Shown: positions 45,322-55,011 of the stretch, piece after piece
Layout of the letters: each line of letters opens with the position of its first letter
Position numbering within the stretch: the first letter of the stretch is position 1
NCBI GenBank assembly: GCA_022842595.1
Contig: JALHPF010000011.1
Span: 1 to 64,000, forward strand
Direction of reading: 5' to 3'
Source: Rubrivivax sp.
GTDB lineage: Bacteria > Pseudomonadota > Gammaproteobacteria > Burkholderiales > Burkholderiaceae_C
Length of the DNA stretch: 64,000 bases
The notes under the pieces: generated by a model
What the model saw: the letters and a program-made list of their open reading frames with translations, nothing else
Database searches by the model: none
What the model was told of the DNA's origin: nothing
Program-made: the position numbers and the translations under genes

Positions 45322-46466
45322 CGCAAGACCTGCTCGTCCACGGCATCTACATCCTGTATGCCATCGGCATGCTGATGACCTTCGGCACCCTGCTGACCTG
45401 GGTGGAACGCAAGCAGGCAGCCGTGATGTCCGACCGAATCGGTGCCAACCGCGCCTACCTGCGCATCCCGTTCACGCAGATCAAGCTGGTGGCCTGGGGG
45501 CTGTTCCACGGCATTGCCGACGGCATCAAGATGCTGATGAAGGAAGACTTCAAGCCGCGCACCCTCGACTGGTACGCCTACGCCGTGGCGCCGTGGGTGG
45601 TGTTCACGCCCGTGCTGCTGGTCTTCGGCGTGATCCCCTTCGGCGGCATGCTCGACCCGGGGCGGCTCATCCCGGCAGCGAGCGACTGGTTCGGCGGCCG
45701 CACCTACCCGATGCAGATCGCGCAGCTCGACGCCGGGCTGCTCATCGTGTTTGCGTTCAGCGGCATGACCATCATCGGCGCCATGCTGGCGGGTTGGTCA
45801 TCGGCCAACAAGTTCTCGCTGCTCGGCGGCCTGCGCGCAGGCTCGCAGATGATCTCGTACGAGCTGGTGATGGGCCTGACGGTGCTCGGGCTGATCCTGA
45901 TCTACGGCACCGTCGACCTGGGTGCCATGGTGCGGCAGCAGTCGGGCACGGTGCTGGGCGTGCTGCCGGCCTGGGGCATCGTCTACCAGCCCTTTGCCGC
46001 GATGCTATTCCTCACGGCGGCCATCGCCGAGAACAAGCGCATCCCCTTCGACCTGCCCGAGGCCGAGTCCGAGCTCATCGCCGGCTACTACACCGAGTAC
46101 AGCGCGATGAAGATGGGCCTGTTCATGTTCGCCGAGTTCATCGGCATCGCCATCGTCGGTGCGCTGTTCACCACGCTGTTCCTGGGTGGCTACAACCTGC
46201 CCTTCATGAACGACGCCGGCTTCACGCTGCCCGGCGGCCACCACATCGCCATGAGCCACGGCGCCGTGGTCGCCACGCAGTTGCTGGTGTTCCTGGTCAA
46301 GGTGATGGCGGTGTGCAGCTTCCAGATCCTGATCCGCTGGTCGCTGCCGCGCTTCCGCTACGACCAGGTGCTGGCATTCGCCTGGAAGTTCCTGTTGCCG
46401 CTGGCGCTCTTGAACCTGACGGTCACCGCCGTGCTGGTGTGGTCGCATCAAAAGGGGGCGTTCTGA
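45318..46466 (+). CDS. nuoH: NADH-quinone oxidoreductase subunit H
   Basis: A 382-residue membrane subunit that shapes the quinone channel. Typical segments are LLTWVERKQAAVMSDRIGAN, IADGIKMLMKEDF, and ENKRIPFDLPEAESELIAGY followed by YTEYSAMKMGLFMFAEF. About eight to nine helices are visible. ATGA overlaps with nuoG; the stop shares a base with the nuoI start (TGATG). Confidence 0.96.
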   Translation: MTQDLLVHGIYILYAIGMLMTFGTLLTWVERKQAAVMSDRIGANRAYLRIPFTQIKLVAWGLFHGIADGIKMLMKEDFKPRTLDWYAYAVAPWVVFTPVLLVFGVIPFGGMLDPGRLIPAASDWFGGRTYPMQIAQLDAGLLIVFAFSGMTIIGAMLAGWSSANKFSLLGGLRAGSQMISYELVMGLTVLGLILIYGTVDLGAMVRQQSGTVLGVLPAWGIVYQPFAAMLFLTAAIAENKRIPFDLPEAESELIAGYYTEYSAMKMGLFMFAEFIGIAIVGALFTTLFLGGYNLPFMNDAGFTLPGGHHIAMSHGAVVATQLLVFLVKVMAVCSFQILIRWSLPRFRYDQVLAFAWKFLLPLALLNLTVTAVLVWSHQKGAF

Positions 46467-47056
46467 TGACCCCCGCGCCGCGCAAGCCGCACGTTCGCAA
46501 GCAGTACTGGAACGAGCCCGAGCTCGGTGCCTGGGAGCGCGCCTACCTGCCGGAGATCCTGCGCGGGCTGGCTTTGACCAGTGGCGTGTTCCTGCGCAAC
46601 ATGAAGAAGTGGATCACCGGCAAGAAGGGCGCGCTGACCACCTACTACCCGGAAGAGACGCGCTTCGACTACGCGCCCTTGAACCGCGGCAAGCACGTGC
46701 TCACGCAACGCCCCGACGGCAAGCCGCAGTGCATCGCCTGCAACCTCTGCGCCACGGTGTGCCCGGCCAAGGTGATCGAGATCGAAGCCGGCTTCGACCC
46801 CAGCGACACCGCCCACCCCAAGTTCCCGGTGCGCTTCGAGATCGACTATTCGCGCTGCGTCTTCTGCGGCCTGTGCGTCGAGGCCTGCCCCGAGGACGCC
46901 ATCCGCATGGCCAAGGAAACCCCTGGCCTGCCCTCGGACGACCGCAGTCAGATGTGGCTGACGCGGGACGAGATGCTGAACTGGCAGCCGCAGCGCGACA
47001 CGGCCAAGCCCTACCCGGCGGCCGGCGCACGCCCGAACAGCGAGGGGAAGACATGA
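46466..47056 (+). CDS. nuoI: NADH-quinone oxidoreductase subunit I
   Basis: A 196-residue ferredoxin-like subunit with two [4Fe-4S] clusters, N6a and N6b. The motifs are CIACNLCATVCPAKV and CVFCGLCVEACPEDAI. The N-terminal region (YLPEILRGLALTSGVFLRNM) contacts the membrane arm. The stop overlaps nuoJ by ATGA. Confidence 0.95.
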   Translation: MTPAPRKPHVRKQYWNEPELGAWERAYLPEILRGLALTSGVFLRNMKKWITGKKGALTTYYPEETRFDYAPLNRGKHVLTQRPDGKPQCIACNLCATVCPAKVIEIEAGFDPSDTAHPKFPVRFEIDYSRCVFCGLCVEACPEDAIRMAKETPGLPSDDRSQMWLTRDEMLNWQPQRDTAKPYPAAGARPNSEGKT

Positions 47057-47589
47057 ACACCCTGCTGCAGCACCTGGATACGCTGCTGCTGTGGCTGTTC
47101 GGAGCCGGCGCGCTGGCGGGCGCATGCCTGATGATCGTGCTGCGCCAACCGATGCGCGTGGCCCTGGCGCTGATCTCGACCATGGTCTTCCTGGGCGGCA
47201 TCTACGGCTTGCTGGGCGTGCACTTCATCGCCGCGTTCCAGGTGCTGATCTATGTCGGCGCGGTGATGGTGTTCATGGTCTACGTGATCATGCTGCTCGA
47301 GGTGCGCGAATCCGAGGGCCGGCCTTACTCGACGCTGCTGCTGCCGGGACTGGCCGGCTTCGTGCTGCTGGTGGGTGCCATCGGCATCAGCCTCTGGCGC
47401 AGCCTGTCGACGCATCACGACAACGCGGGCAATGTGTCGTACGGGATCTCGGAGTTCTCGGTGTCGTTCCTGAACGAGTACTGGCTGCACTTCGAACTCA
47501 CGTCCGTGCTGCTGGTGGCCGCCGTGGTGGCGGCCGTGGCCGTGATCCGGGTCGGCCGCCGCGCCGAGGAGGCCAAGCGCCGTGGATAG
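47053..47589 (+). CDS. nuoJ: NADH-quinone oxidoreductase subunit J
   Basis: A 178-residue membrane subunit with five helices. The conserved AAFQVLIYVGAVMVFMVYVI carries the pi-bulge helix and is followed by MLLEVRESEG. It overlaps nuoK by 8 bases. It links the quinone site to the antiporter-like subunits. Confidence 0.94.
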   Translation: MNTLLQHLDTLLLWLFGAGALAGACLMIVLRQPMRVALALISTMVFLGGIYGLLGVHFIAAFQVLIYVGAVMVFMVYVIMLLEVRESEGRPYSTLLLPGLAGFVLLVGAIGISLWRSLSTHHDNAGNVSYGISEFSVSFLNEYWLHFELTSVLLVAAVVAAVAVIRVGRRAEEAKRRG

Positions 47590-47884
47590 GACACAACTTC
47601 TGCTGGGCCTGGCCGTGGCGCTGTTCTCGCTGGGGTTGCTGGGCGTGATCGTGCGCCGCAACGTGCTGGTCATGCTGATGTGCATGGAGCTGATGCTCAA
47701 CGGCGTCGTCCTCAGCCTGGTCACCTTCGCGCAGCAGACCGCCACCACCTCGGGCGCAGTGCTCGTGTTCCTGATCTTCGTCGTGGCCACCGCCGAGATT
47801 GCGCTGGCCATTCCCATCGTGCTGCTGCTGGTCCGCGAGAAGCGCACGCTGGACATCGACGCGTACGCCGATCTCAAGGGCTAG
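47582..47884 (+). CDS. nuoK: NADH-quinone oxidoreductase subunit K
   Basis: A 100-residue three-helix subunit. Conserved Glu residues lie in MLMCMELMLNGVVL and VVATAEIALAIPIVLLL. The start is GTG at 47582, inside the end of nuoJ. nuoL begins 13 bases after the stop. Confidence 0.95.
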   Translation: MDRTQLLLGLAVALFSLGLLGVIVRRNVLVMLMCMELMLNGVVLSLVTFAQQTATTSGAVLVFLIFVVATAEIALAIPIVLLLVREKRTLDIDAYADLKG

Positions 47885-47897
47885 AGCCGAGCGCGCC

Positions 47898-49784
47898 ATG
47901 CTGACCCTCATCGTCCTGCTGCCGCTGCTGGGCTTCGTGCTCAACGGCGTCTTGGCTACGCAGTTGGGCGGCAACCGTGTCGGCAAACGCTTCGTCACGG
48001 TGGTCGGTTGCGGCCTGCCGATCCTGTCGTTCCTGCTGGTGGTCAAGGCCTTCTCCGACCTGCAGGCCGGCGGCTACGCGCCGCTGGTCGAGGTGGCCTA
48101 CCGCTGGGCCCTGATCGGCCGCAGCAGCTTCGAGATCGCCTTCTACTTCGATCGGTTGAGCGCAGTGATGGCGCTCATCGTCACCGGCGTGGGCTCGGTG
48201 ATCCACATCTACTCGGTGGGCTACATGGCCCACGACAAGAGCTTCGGCCGCTTCTTCGCCTACCTGAACCTCTTCCTGTTCTTCATGCTGCTGCTGGTGC
48301 TGGGCCGCTCGCTGCTGGTGCTGTTCGTCGGCTGGGAGGGCGTGGGCCTGGCCTCGTACCTGCTGATCGGGTTCTGGTTCGACGATCTGGCCAACGCCCG
48401 CGCCGGCAAGAAGGCCTTCGTTGTCAACCGCATCGGCGACGCCGGCTTCCTGCTGGGCATGTTCGTGCTGTACCAGGCCTTCGGCACGTTGAACATGGAC
48501 AGCATCAATTCGGCCTTCGCCATCGGCGCGGCCAAGGTGGTGCCGGCCAGCCTGGTAGGTGTGCTGCTGTTCATCGGCGCCACCGGCAAGTCGGCGCAGA
48601 TCCCCCTGCACGTGTGGCTGCCCGATGCCATGGCCGGCCCGACGCCGGTCTCGGCGCTGATCCACGCGGCGACCATGGTCACCGCCGGCGTCTACCTCGT
48701 GGCGCGCATGTCGGGCGTATACCTACACGCGCCCGAGGCCTCGACCTTGATGGCCGTCGTCGGCGTCGCCACGGCTTTCTTCGCCGCCACCATCGCCATC
48801 GTGCAGACCGACATCAAGAAGGTGCTGGCCTACTCCACCGTGTCGCAGCTGGGGCTGATGTTCGTCGCGCTCGGCGTGGGGGCTTATGGCGTGGCCATCT
48901 TCCACGTCGTCACGCACGCCTTCTTCAAGGCCTGCTTGTTCCTGGGCGCGGGCAGCGTCATCCACGCGCTGGGCGGCGAGCAGGACATCCGAAAGATGGG
49001 CGGGCTGCGCAAGAGAATTCCGGTCACATTCTGGACCTTTGCCATCGCCACCGCAGCCATCGCGGGCATCCCGCCGCTGGCCGGCTTCTTCTCTAAGGAC
49101 GAGATCCTCTGGTTCGCCTTCGCCAGCACGCGCGGCTGGTCGCTGCTGCTGTTTGGCGTGGCCGCGCTGACGGCGCTGATGACCGCCTTCTACATGTTCC
49201 GCCTGCTGTGGCTCACCTTCCTGGGCAGCTCGCGCATGGAGCCGCAGGTCGAGGCGCACGTGCACGAGTCCCCGCTGTCGATGACGGGCGTGCTGATGCT
49301 GCTGGCGCTGCTGTCGGCGGTGGGCGGCTTCCTCGCTCTGCCCCACTTCCTGGAGCCGCAGCTGCCGCTGCCCGCGTTGCAGGAGTCGCTGGTTCACCTT
49401 CAAATGCCGCTGCTGGTGCTGTCCATCGTCATCGCCTTCACCGGCCTGGCCGCGGCGGCCTTTGTCTACGGCCGTGGCACGGCGCGCGGCGAGGGGGTGA
49501 AGCGGCGCGTGCCCGGGCTGCACCGCTGGCTGACGGGCAAGTACTTCATCGACGAGTTGTACGAACGCATCGTGCACCGCCCGCTGGTGTGGGTGTCCGA
49601 CGTGGTCTTCCTGCGCCTGGGCGACCGTGCGCTGCTCGACGCCACGCTCAACGGCCTGGCCGCTCTGGGGCAGCGCAGTGCGGGCGTGCTCAGCCGCCTG
49701 CAGACCGGAAGCCTGCACCTGTACGCCTGGTTCGTGCTGGCCGGCATCGTCGGCGCGCTGCTGTGGAGCTGGCGCCATGTCTGA
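47898..49784 (+). CDS. nuoL: NADH-quinone oxidoreductase subunit L
   Basis: A 628-residue antiporter-like proton pump with about 16 helices and a long lateral helix near the end. Diagnostic parts are GWEGVGLASYLLIGFW, IPLHVWLPDAMAGPTPVSAL followed by IHAATMVTAGVYLVAR, and QTDIKKVLAYSTVSQLGLMF. Key Lys, Glu and His residues are in place. It overlaps nuoM by 8 bases. Confidence 0.96.
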   Translation: MLTLIVLLPLLGFVLNGVLATQLGGNRVGKRFVTVVGCGLPILSFLLVVKAFSDLQAGGYAPLVEVAYRWALIGRSSFEIAFYFDRLSAVMALIVTGVGSVIHIYSVGYMAHDKSFGRFFAYLNLFLFFMLLLVLGRSLLVLFVGWEGVGLASYLLIGFWFDDLANARAGKKAFVVNRIGDAGFLLGMFVLYQAFGTLNMDSINSAFAIGAAKVVPASLVGVLLFIGATGKSAQIPLHVWLPDAMAGPTPVSALIHAATMVTAGVYLVARMSGVYLHAPEASTLMAVVGVATAFFAATIAIVQTDIKKVLAYSTVSQLGLMFVALGVGAYGVAIFHVVTHAFFKACLFLGAGSVIHALGGEQDIRKMGGLRKRIPVTFWTFAIATAAIAGIPPLAGFFSKDEILWFAFASTRGWSLLLFGVAALTALMTAFYMFRLLWLTFLGSSRMEPQVEAHVHESPLSMTGVLMLLALLSAVGGFLALPHFLEPQLPLPALQESLVHLQMPLLVLSIVIAFTGLAAAAFVYGRGTARGEGVKRRVPGLHRWLTGKYFIDELYERIVHRPLVWVSDVVFLRLGDRALLDATLNGLAALGQRSAGVLSRLQTGSLHLYAWFVLAGIVGALLWSWRHV

Positions 49785-51318
49785 GGCCTTCGTGCTCAAC
49801 ATCGTGCTGTTCCTGCCGCTGCTGGGCGCCGGTTTGCTGCCGTTGTCGCCCACCGATCACGATGACTTCACGCGCCGCTGGACGCTGGGCGTGATGAGCC
49901 TGCAGTTCCTGCTGACGCTGTGGTTGTATACGCGCTTCGACAGCAGCGTGGCAGGCCTGCAGTTCGAGACGCGGCTGCCCTGGATCGAGGGCTGGGGCGT
50001 GCACTACCAGATCGGCCTGGACGGCTACAACATCCTGCTCGTCATGCTCACGGCCTTCCTGGGTCCGCTGGTGACTGCCGGTGCCTTCAGCGCCATCGGC
50101 AAGGACGTGAAGCTGTTCTACGCCATGGTCCTGCTGATCCAGTTCGCGATGATGGGCGCCTTCCTGGCGCAGGACCTGTTCCTGTTCTACGTGTTCTGGG
50201 AAGCGATGCTGATCCCGATGTTCCTGCTGATCGGCATCTGGGGCGGCGCGCGGCGCATCTACGCCACCCTCAAGTTCGTGCTCTACACGGCCTTCGGCAG
50301 CATCCTGATGCTGGCGGCGGTGATCTACCTGGTCTGGTCGCTGCAGACCTCGACGGGCGTCGTCTCCTTCGCCTTCGCCGACCTGGTCAAGGCTCGCCTG
50401 CCGCTGGAGGTGCAGGTTTGGCTGCTGGCGGCCTTTGCGCTCAGCTTCGCCATCAAGGTGCCGATGGTGCCGCTGCACACCTGGTTGCCCGACGCGCACG
50501 TCGAGGCGCCCACCGCAGGATCGGTGATCCTGGCCGGCGTGCTGCTGAAGATGGGCACCTACGGCTTCATGAAGCTGGGCTTCCCGCTGTTCCCGGATGC
50601 CACCGCCCTGTTCGCCCCAATGCTGATGACGTTGGCCGTGGTCAGCATCGTCTACGGCGCATGCCTGGCGCTGGTGCAGGACGACATCAAGAAGATCATT
50701 GCCTACTCGTCCATCAGCCACCTGGGCTACGTCATGCTCGGCTTGCTGAGCCTGGAACTGGTGGGCATACAGGGCGCGGTGATCCAGATGGTCAGCCACG
50801 GCCTGGTCGCGGCCGGGCTGTTCCTGATGGTCGGCATGGTCTACGAGCGCTGCCACACGCGTGAACTGGCGGCCTACGGCGGGCTGGCCAAGCTGCTGCC
50901 GGTGTATTCAGTGTTCTTCATGGTCCTCACGCTGGCCTCGGTGGGCCTGCCCACGACCAGCGGCTTCACGGGCGAATTCCTGGTGCTGCTCGGCGCCTTC
51001 AAGGCCGCCTGGCCGCCGCATGCGCTGGGCCTGAACCACCTGCCGCTGGTGCTGGCGGTGGTGGCGGTGGGGGGCGTGGTGCTGGGCGCGCTGTACATGC
51101 TGCGCTTTGCACTGGGCTTCCTGTTTGGCGCGGCCAAGGCGCCGCACCAGCCGCTGCACGACCTGAACACACGCGAGAAGACCATCCTGGGGCTGATCGT
51201 CGTAGGCGTGTTCGCGCTGGGCCTGTTCCCCGACGAGCCGTTGCGCAAGACCGAACTGGCGGCCAAGGCCTACAAGCAGTTGGTCAGCACGTCGCGCCTG
51301 CCGAGGGCCGCACCATGA
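49777..51318 (+). CDS. nuoM: NADH-quinone oxidoreductase subunit M
   Basis: A 513-residue antiporter-like subunit. Conserved stretches are YVFWEAMLIPMFLLIGIWGG, MVPLHTWLPDAHVEAPTAGS and QDDIKKIIAYSSISHLGYVM. About 14 helices are visible. The gap to nuoN is about 58 bases, the widest in the operon apart from the nuoA leader. Confidence 0.96.
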   Translation: MSEAFVLNIVLFLPLLGAGLLPLSPTDHDDFTRRWTLGVMSLQFLLTLWLYTRFDSSVAGLQFETRLPWIEGWGVHYQIGLDGYNILLVMLTAFLGPLVTAGAFSAIGKDVKLFYAMVLLIQFAMMGAFLAQDLFLFYVFWEAMLIPMFLLIGIWGGARRIYATLKFVLYTAFGSILMLAAVIYLVWSLQTSTGVVSFAFADLVKARLPLEVQVWLLAAFALSFAIKVPMVPLHTWLPDAHVEAPTAGSVILAGVLLKMGTYGFMKLGFPLFPDATALFAPMLMTLAVVSIVYGACLALVQDDIKKIIAYSSISHLGYVMLGLLSLELVGIQGAVIQMVSHGLVAAGLFLMVGMVYERCHTRELAAYGGLAKLLPVYSVFFMVLTLASVGLPTTSGFTGEFLVLLGAFKAAWPPHALGLNHLPLVLAVVAVGGVVLGALYMLRFALGFLFGAAKAPHQPLHDLNTREKTILGLIVVGVFALGLFPDEPLRKTELAAKAYKQLVSTSRLPRAAP

Positions 51319-51376
51319 GCGTGCCGGTTCGCTCCCAAACGATCGTTCCGGAGTGCGCAGCACGGAGGGCAGACCA

Positions 51377-52786
51377 GTGAACGGCCGCGACATCCTGCTG
51401 GCCATGCTGCCCGAGCACCTGCTGTTGCTGGGCATCGTGCTGTTGATCGTGCTGGACATCGCCGGCCTGGGCCGGCGCGGGTCAGTGCCGGTCGCGCTGT
51501 GGGTGGCGCTGGCCGCCGTGGCCACTGCGGTGTGGGCCGCTGCCCAGCTGTCCCTGGGCACTTACGCCGCAGCGCCCTTTGCCGGGCACTTCTCGGTCGA
51601 CCCGGCCACGCTGCTGGCCAAAGCCCTGGTGCTGGCGCTGGCGCTGCCCGTGCTGGTGACGTCGCGCGACGAGTTCCAGGGCGTCGAATTCCCGGTGCTG
51701 CTGCTGTCTTCGCTGTACGGCGTGGGCCTGATGCTGTCGGCCGACAGCTTCCTGACACTGTTCCTGGGCCTGGAACTGATGTCGCTGCCGGTGTACGTGC
51801 TGGTGCTGCTGGCCTACCAGCGCCCGCAGAGCGCCGAGGCGGCTCTGAAGTACCTGGTGCTGGGCGGCACGTCGACGGCAATGTTCCTGATGGGCGTGTC
51901 CTTGCTGTACGGCAGCACGGGCACGCTCGACATCGGCATCTTCGCAGCCGCACTCGGCTCGGCCGACCCGATGGCGCGCGCGGCCGTGGTGCTGGTGATC
52001 CTGGCCTTCTTCCTGAAAGCCGCCATCGTGCCCTTCCACGCCTGGGCGCCGGATGCCTACGAGGCCGCCAGCGTGCCCGTCACCGCCTACATGGCCGTGG
52101 TCGTCAAAGCCGGCGTGCTGCTGGCCGCGCTACGCGTGTTCGGCCCGGCGCAGCTGGCCTCGCCGATGCTCGAACTCGTGGCCGTGCTGCCGCTGGCGTC
52201 CATCGTCTGGGGCAACCTGGCCGCCATGCGCCAACCCAGCCTGCGCCGCATGGTCGCCTACAGCGGTGTCGCCCACGCCGGCTACCTGTTCTTTGCGCTG
52301 CTGGGCGCACCCGAAGGCCGGCTGCAGGCCGTCACCTTCTACCTGCTGGCCTATGGCTTGCTGAACCTGCTGGTCTTCGCCGCCCTGCCGCCCGCGGCCG
52401 ACGATCGCGAGCGCGACCGGCTCGACCACCTGAAGGGCCTGTTCCACCGCTCGCCCTTCGCCGCGCTGATGATCGGCATCGCCATGCTGTCGCTCGCCGG
52501 CATCCCGCCCTTCCCGGGCTTCGTGGCCAAGTTCCTGATCTTCAAGAACGTGGTCGCAGCGGGGCACGCGACGTACGCAGTGCTCGGCCTGGTCGGCAGC
52601 TACCTGGGCATCTACTTCTACCTGCGCGTGATCCAGTTCATGTTCATGTCCGACGCCGCGCTCGCCATCACTGGCAAAGCCGCCGACGCACCGCTGCGCC
52701 GCCATGCACTGGCCGCCAGCTTGGCCTGCGTCGCGCTGACGCTCCTGGTCGCCGTGTTCCCGGGCTGGGTGATCGCGCGGCTGTGA
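51377..52786 (+). CDS. nuoN: NADH-quinone oxidoreductase subunit N
   Basis: A 469-residue antiporter-like subunit, last of the operon. ADSFLTLFLGLELMSLPVYV, KAAIVPFHAWAPDAYEAASV and RRMVAYSGVAHAGYLFFALL mark the family. The start is taken as GTG at 51377, with a ribosome site GGAGGG at 51364-51369; an ATG at 51353 in frame lies ahead of that site and is less likely. Confidence 0.94.
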   Translation: MNGRDILLAMLPEHLLLLGIVLLIVLDIAGLGRRGSVPVALWVALAAVATAVWAAAQLSLGTYAAAPFAGHFSVDPATLLAKALVLALALPVLVTSRDEFQGVEFPVLLLSSLYGVGLMLSADSFLTLFLGLELMSLPVYVLVLLAYQRPQSAEAALKYLVLGGTSTAMFLMGVSLLYGSTGTLDIGIFAAALGSADPMARAAVVLVILAFFLKAAIVPFHAWAPDAYEAASVPVTAYMAVVVKAGVLLAALRVFGPAQLASPMLELVAVLPLASIVWGNLAAMRQPSLRRMVAYSGVAHAGYLFFALLGAPEGRLQAVTFYLLAYGLLNLLVFAALPPAADDRERDRLDHLKGLFHRSPFAALMIGIAMLSLAGIPPFPGFVAKFLIFKNVVAAGHATYAVLGLVGSYLGIYFYLRVIQFMFMSDAALAITGKAADAPLRRHALAASLACVALTLLVAVFPGWVIARL

Positions 52787-53159
52787 CTCGGCGCGTGGCC
52801 GCGTACGCTGCGGGCCGGCTGTCCTGCCAGTTTGCGATGAATCGCACGGGGGCTTGCAGGCGGCAATTTGCGCACTGCAGCCATTGGATTGCTCTTCGAC
52901 TGGCGGAAATCTGTCGGCTCTTCTCGGCCATAACCGGCCCTTGGTGATCCGCCCTGAATTTCGCCCGCTGGCCCGCCTTGGATGACTGGTTTACGGCGGT
53001 CAACCTGAACTCCGCTTTGGCTCATCCCGGCCATTGACGGGCATTCACCACCGACCGGTTCAGGCTTGCCCGATCCTGGCGGCCCGACGTTTGCTCAGCG
53101 GTGGAGATTGCCTGCAGAATCGCAGCGCGCTGCACCCAACAATGCGAAAGGAGACATCC
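52787..53159. other. Intergenic stretch between nuoN and the MBL-fold gene
   Basis: About 370 bases. No convincing gene on either strand and no clear terminator with a T-run. A ribosome site AAAGGAGA lies just ahead of the downstream ATG, and the promoter for that gene must be here. Confidence 0.5.
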
Positions 53160-54317
53160 ATGCACGAGATCGACGACACGTCCTACTTGGGCCAGCCCAG
53201 CCGCCGCCGCCTGCTGCGTGCCGGCACTGGCTCCCTGGCGCTCCTGGCTGCGGGCGGGATGTTCGGTAGCCGCGTGGCGCAGGCGCGCACGTTGGACTCG
53301 CCGGCCGCAGTGCCGGTGGTGGACAAGCTGGCGGTGCGCGTGGTCACAGACTCCTACCACCATGCCTTCGAGCCAGGGCGCACGGTCGGTGGAGTGCAGG
53401 TGCAGCGGCTCGGATTCGCGGTGTCGCCCCGCACGCCGCCGCAGCGCACGCTGCAGAACGAGTGGGGCTTGGCGCTGCACGTGGAGTCGACCCGCGGCAG
53501 CGAGACCCGGCAGGTGCTGATCGACTTCGCCTACACGGCCGAGACGCTGCTCAACAACTTGCTGCTGGCGGGCATCGACCCCACCAAGCTCGATGCGTTG
53601 GCGCTCAGCCACGGCCACTACGATCACTTCGGCGGCATGGTCGGCTTCCTGCTCGCCAACAAGGGCAAGCTCAAGGCCGGGCTGCCCTTCTACTTGGGCG
53701 GCGAGGAGTGCTTCTGCACCCGCGAGCTCAACGTGCAGGGCGACGCCGGCAGCTTCGGTGCATTGGATCGGCAGGCCATCCGGGACGCTGGACTCACGGT
53801 CACCTTTGCCGAGCGTCCGTCCATCCTGGCCGACCACGGCGTCACCACCGGTTGGATCCCTGCCGAATCGTTCGAGCGCGTGCTGGCACCCACACGCATG
53901 AGCGTTGGCATGGATGCTGGGCTGGGCTGCGCGCCTGCCGGCATGCCGGAGGACAAGCGCAACCTGACCAAGGTGCCGGACGACTTCCAGCACGAGCAGG
54001 CCACGGTCTACCACGTCAAGGGCCGCGGCCTGGTGGTCATGACCTCATGCGGCCACCGTGGCATCGTCAACTCGGTGCGGACGGCGATCAAGGTATCAGG
54101 GGTGGAGAAAGTGCACGCGATCCTCGGCGGCTTTCATCTCGCGCCGCACGCGCCCGAATACCAGCGTCAGACGCTGGCCGAGCTGCAGACTTTCAAGCCC
54201 GACGTGCTGATTCCCATGCACTGTTCGGGCGAGAGCTTCATCTCGATGGTGCAGCAGGCGATGCCGGACCGGTTCGTGCGCTCTTCCACCGGCACGCGAT
54301 TCACCTTCTCTGCCTGA
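53160..54317 (+). CDS. Tat-exported metallo-beta-lactamase-fold protein
   Basis: A 385-residue hydrolase-like protein. A twin-arginine signal (SRRRLLRAGTGSLALLAAGG, 14-33) predicts export in folded form. The metal motif HGHYDH gives H151, H153, D155 and H156; further candidate ligands are in TSCGHRG and PMHCSG. The sequence resembles the 7,8-dihydropterin-6-yl-methyl-4-(beta-D-ribofuranosyl)aminobenzene-5'-phosphate synthase-like MBL group, but the substrate is unknown. The strong ribosome site AAAGGAGA precedes the ATG. Confidence 0.88.
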   Translation: MHEIDDTSYLGQPSRRRLLRAGTGSLALLAAGGMFGSRVAQARTLDSPAAVPVVDKLAVRVVTDSYHHAFEPGRTVGGVQVQRLGFAVSPRTPPQRTLQNEWGLALHVESTRGSETRQVLIDFAYTAETLLNNLLLAGIDPTKLDALALSHGHYDHFGGMVGFLLANKGKLKAGLPFYLGGEECFCTRELNVQGDAGSFGALDRQAIRDAGLTVTFAERPSILADHGVTTGWIPAESFERVLAPTRMSVGMDAGLGCAPAGMPEDKRNLTKVPDDFQHEQATVYHVKGRGLVVMTSCGHRGIVNSVRTAIKVSGVEKVHAILGGFHLAPHAPEYQRQTLAELQTFKPDVLIPMHCSGESFISMVQQAMPDRFVRSSTGTRFTFSA

Positions 54318-54351
54318 ACCGCCGGTAGTCGCAGCCGGCCTGGCCGGCACT

Positions 54352-55011
54352 TCAGCCGATCGATCCCATGGCGCCGGGGTAGCCGACTTCCTCGAGCTTG
54401 CCGGTGTCCACGTCGTAGATGAAGCCGCGCACCGTCACGGCGTCGGGTCCGCTGGTGGGCAGCCAGGGATGGTTGAGGATCGCCGACATGCCGCGCCGCA
54501 CATCCCACTCAAGGCGTTCGGTTTGCTGGGCGCTGCGCGGAGCGTCGAGCGGCTCGATCGGGCCGCGAAAGGCGTGAAACTGCGACGGTGTCGAAGCACA
54601 CTTCTTGCAGCTCATGAACGGACGCGACGTCGCCTGGCCTAACAGCTTCTCTGCCGCGGGGTCACCCTCCAGCCCGGCCTTGAGCAAGTCGTCGGTGAAG
54701 GCGAGCATGCCGCATCGCGTGTGATGGATCAGGATGATCTCGTTGGTGTTGAGCAGGTGATGCGAAATGATCAGGCAACGTATCGCATCGTCGGTCACCA
54801 CGCCCCCGGCATTGCGGATGATGTGCGCATCCCCGGTCTGCAGGCCCAGCAGGTCCTCGACATCGAGTCGTGCGTCCATGCAGGCGACGACCGCCACATG
54901 CTTGGCCGGATTGATCGGCTGCTTGCCGGGATAGGTGGGCTTGTGCGCGGGCTGCCCGCTTGCGTACTGCTTGTTGTTTTCGAGGTACCGATCCGTCATC
55001 TGGTTTGCCAT
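54352..55011 (-). CDS. Beta-class carbonic anhydrase
   Basis: A 219-residue zinc enzyme that interconverts CO2 and bicarbonate. Zinc ligands are Cys44 (CMDARLD), His97 and Cys100 (HHTRCGML), with the Asp46-Arg48 pair in the usual place. [18 protein letters not shown] follows. The start [10 protein letters not shown] at 55011 has a GGAGA ribosome site. It converges on the MBL-fold gene. A role in supplying or removing CO2 for the decarboxylase is possible but not shown. Confidence 0.9.
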   Translation of the reverse strand: MANQMTDRYLENNKQYASGQPAHKPTYPGKQPINPAKHVAVVACMDARLDVEDLLGLQTGDAHIIRNAGGVVTDDAIRCLIISHHLLNTNEIILIHHTRCGMLAFTDDLLKAGLEGDPAAEKLLGQATSRPFMSCKKCASTPSQFHAFRGPIEPLDAPRSAQQTERLEWDVRRGMSAILNHPWLPTSGPDAVTVRGFIYDVDTGKLEEVGYPGAMGSIG

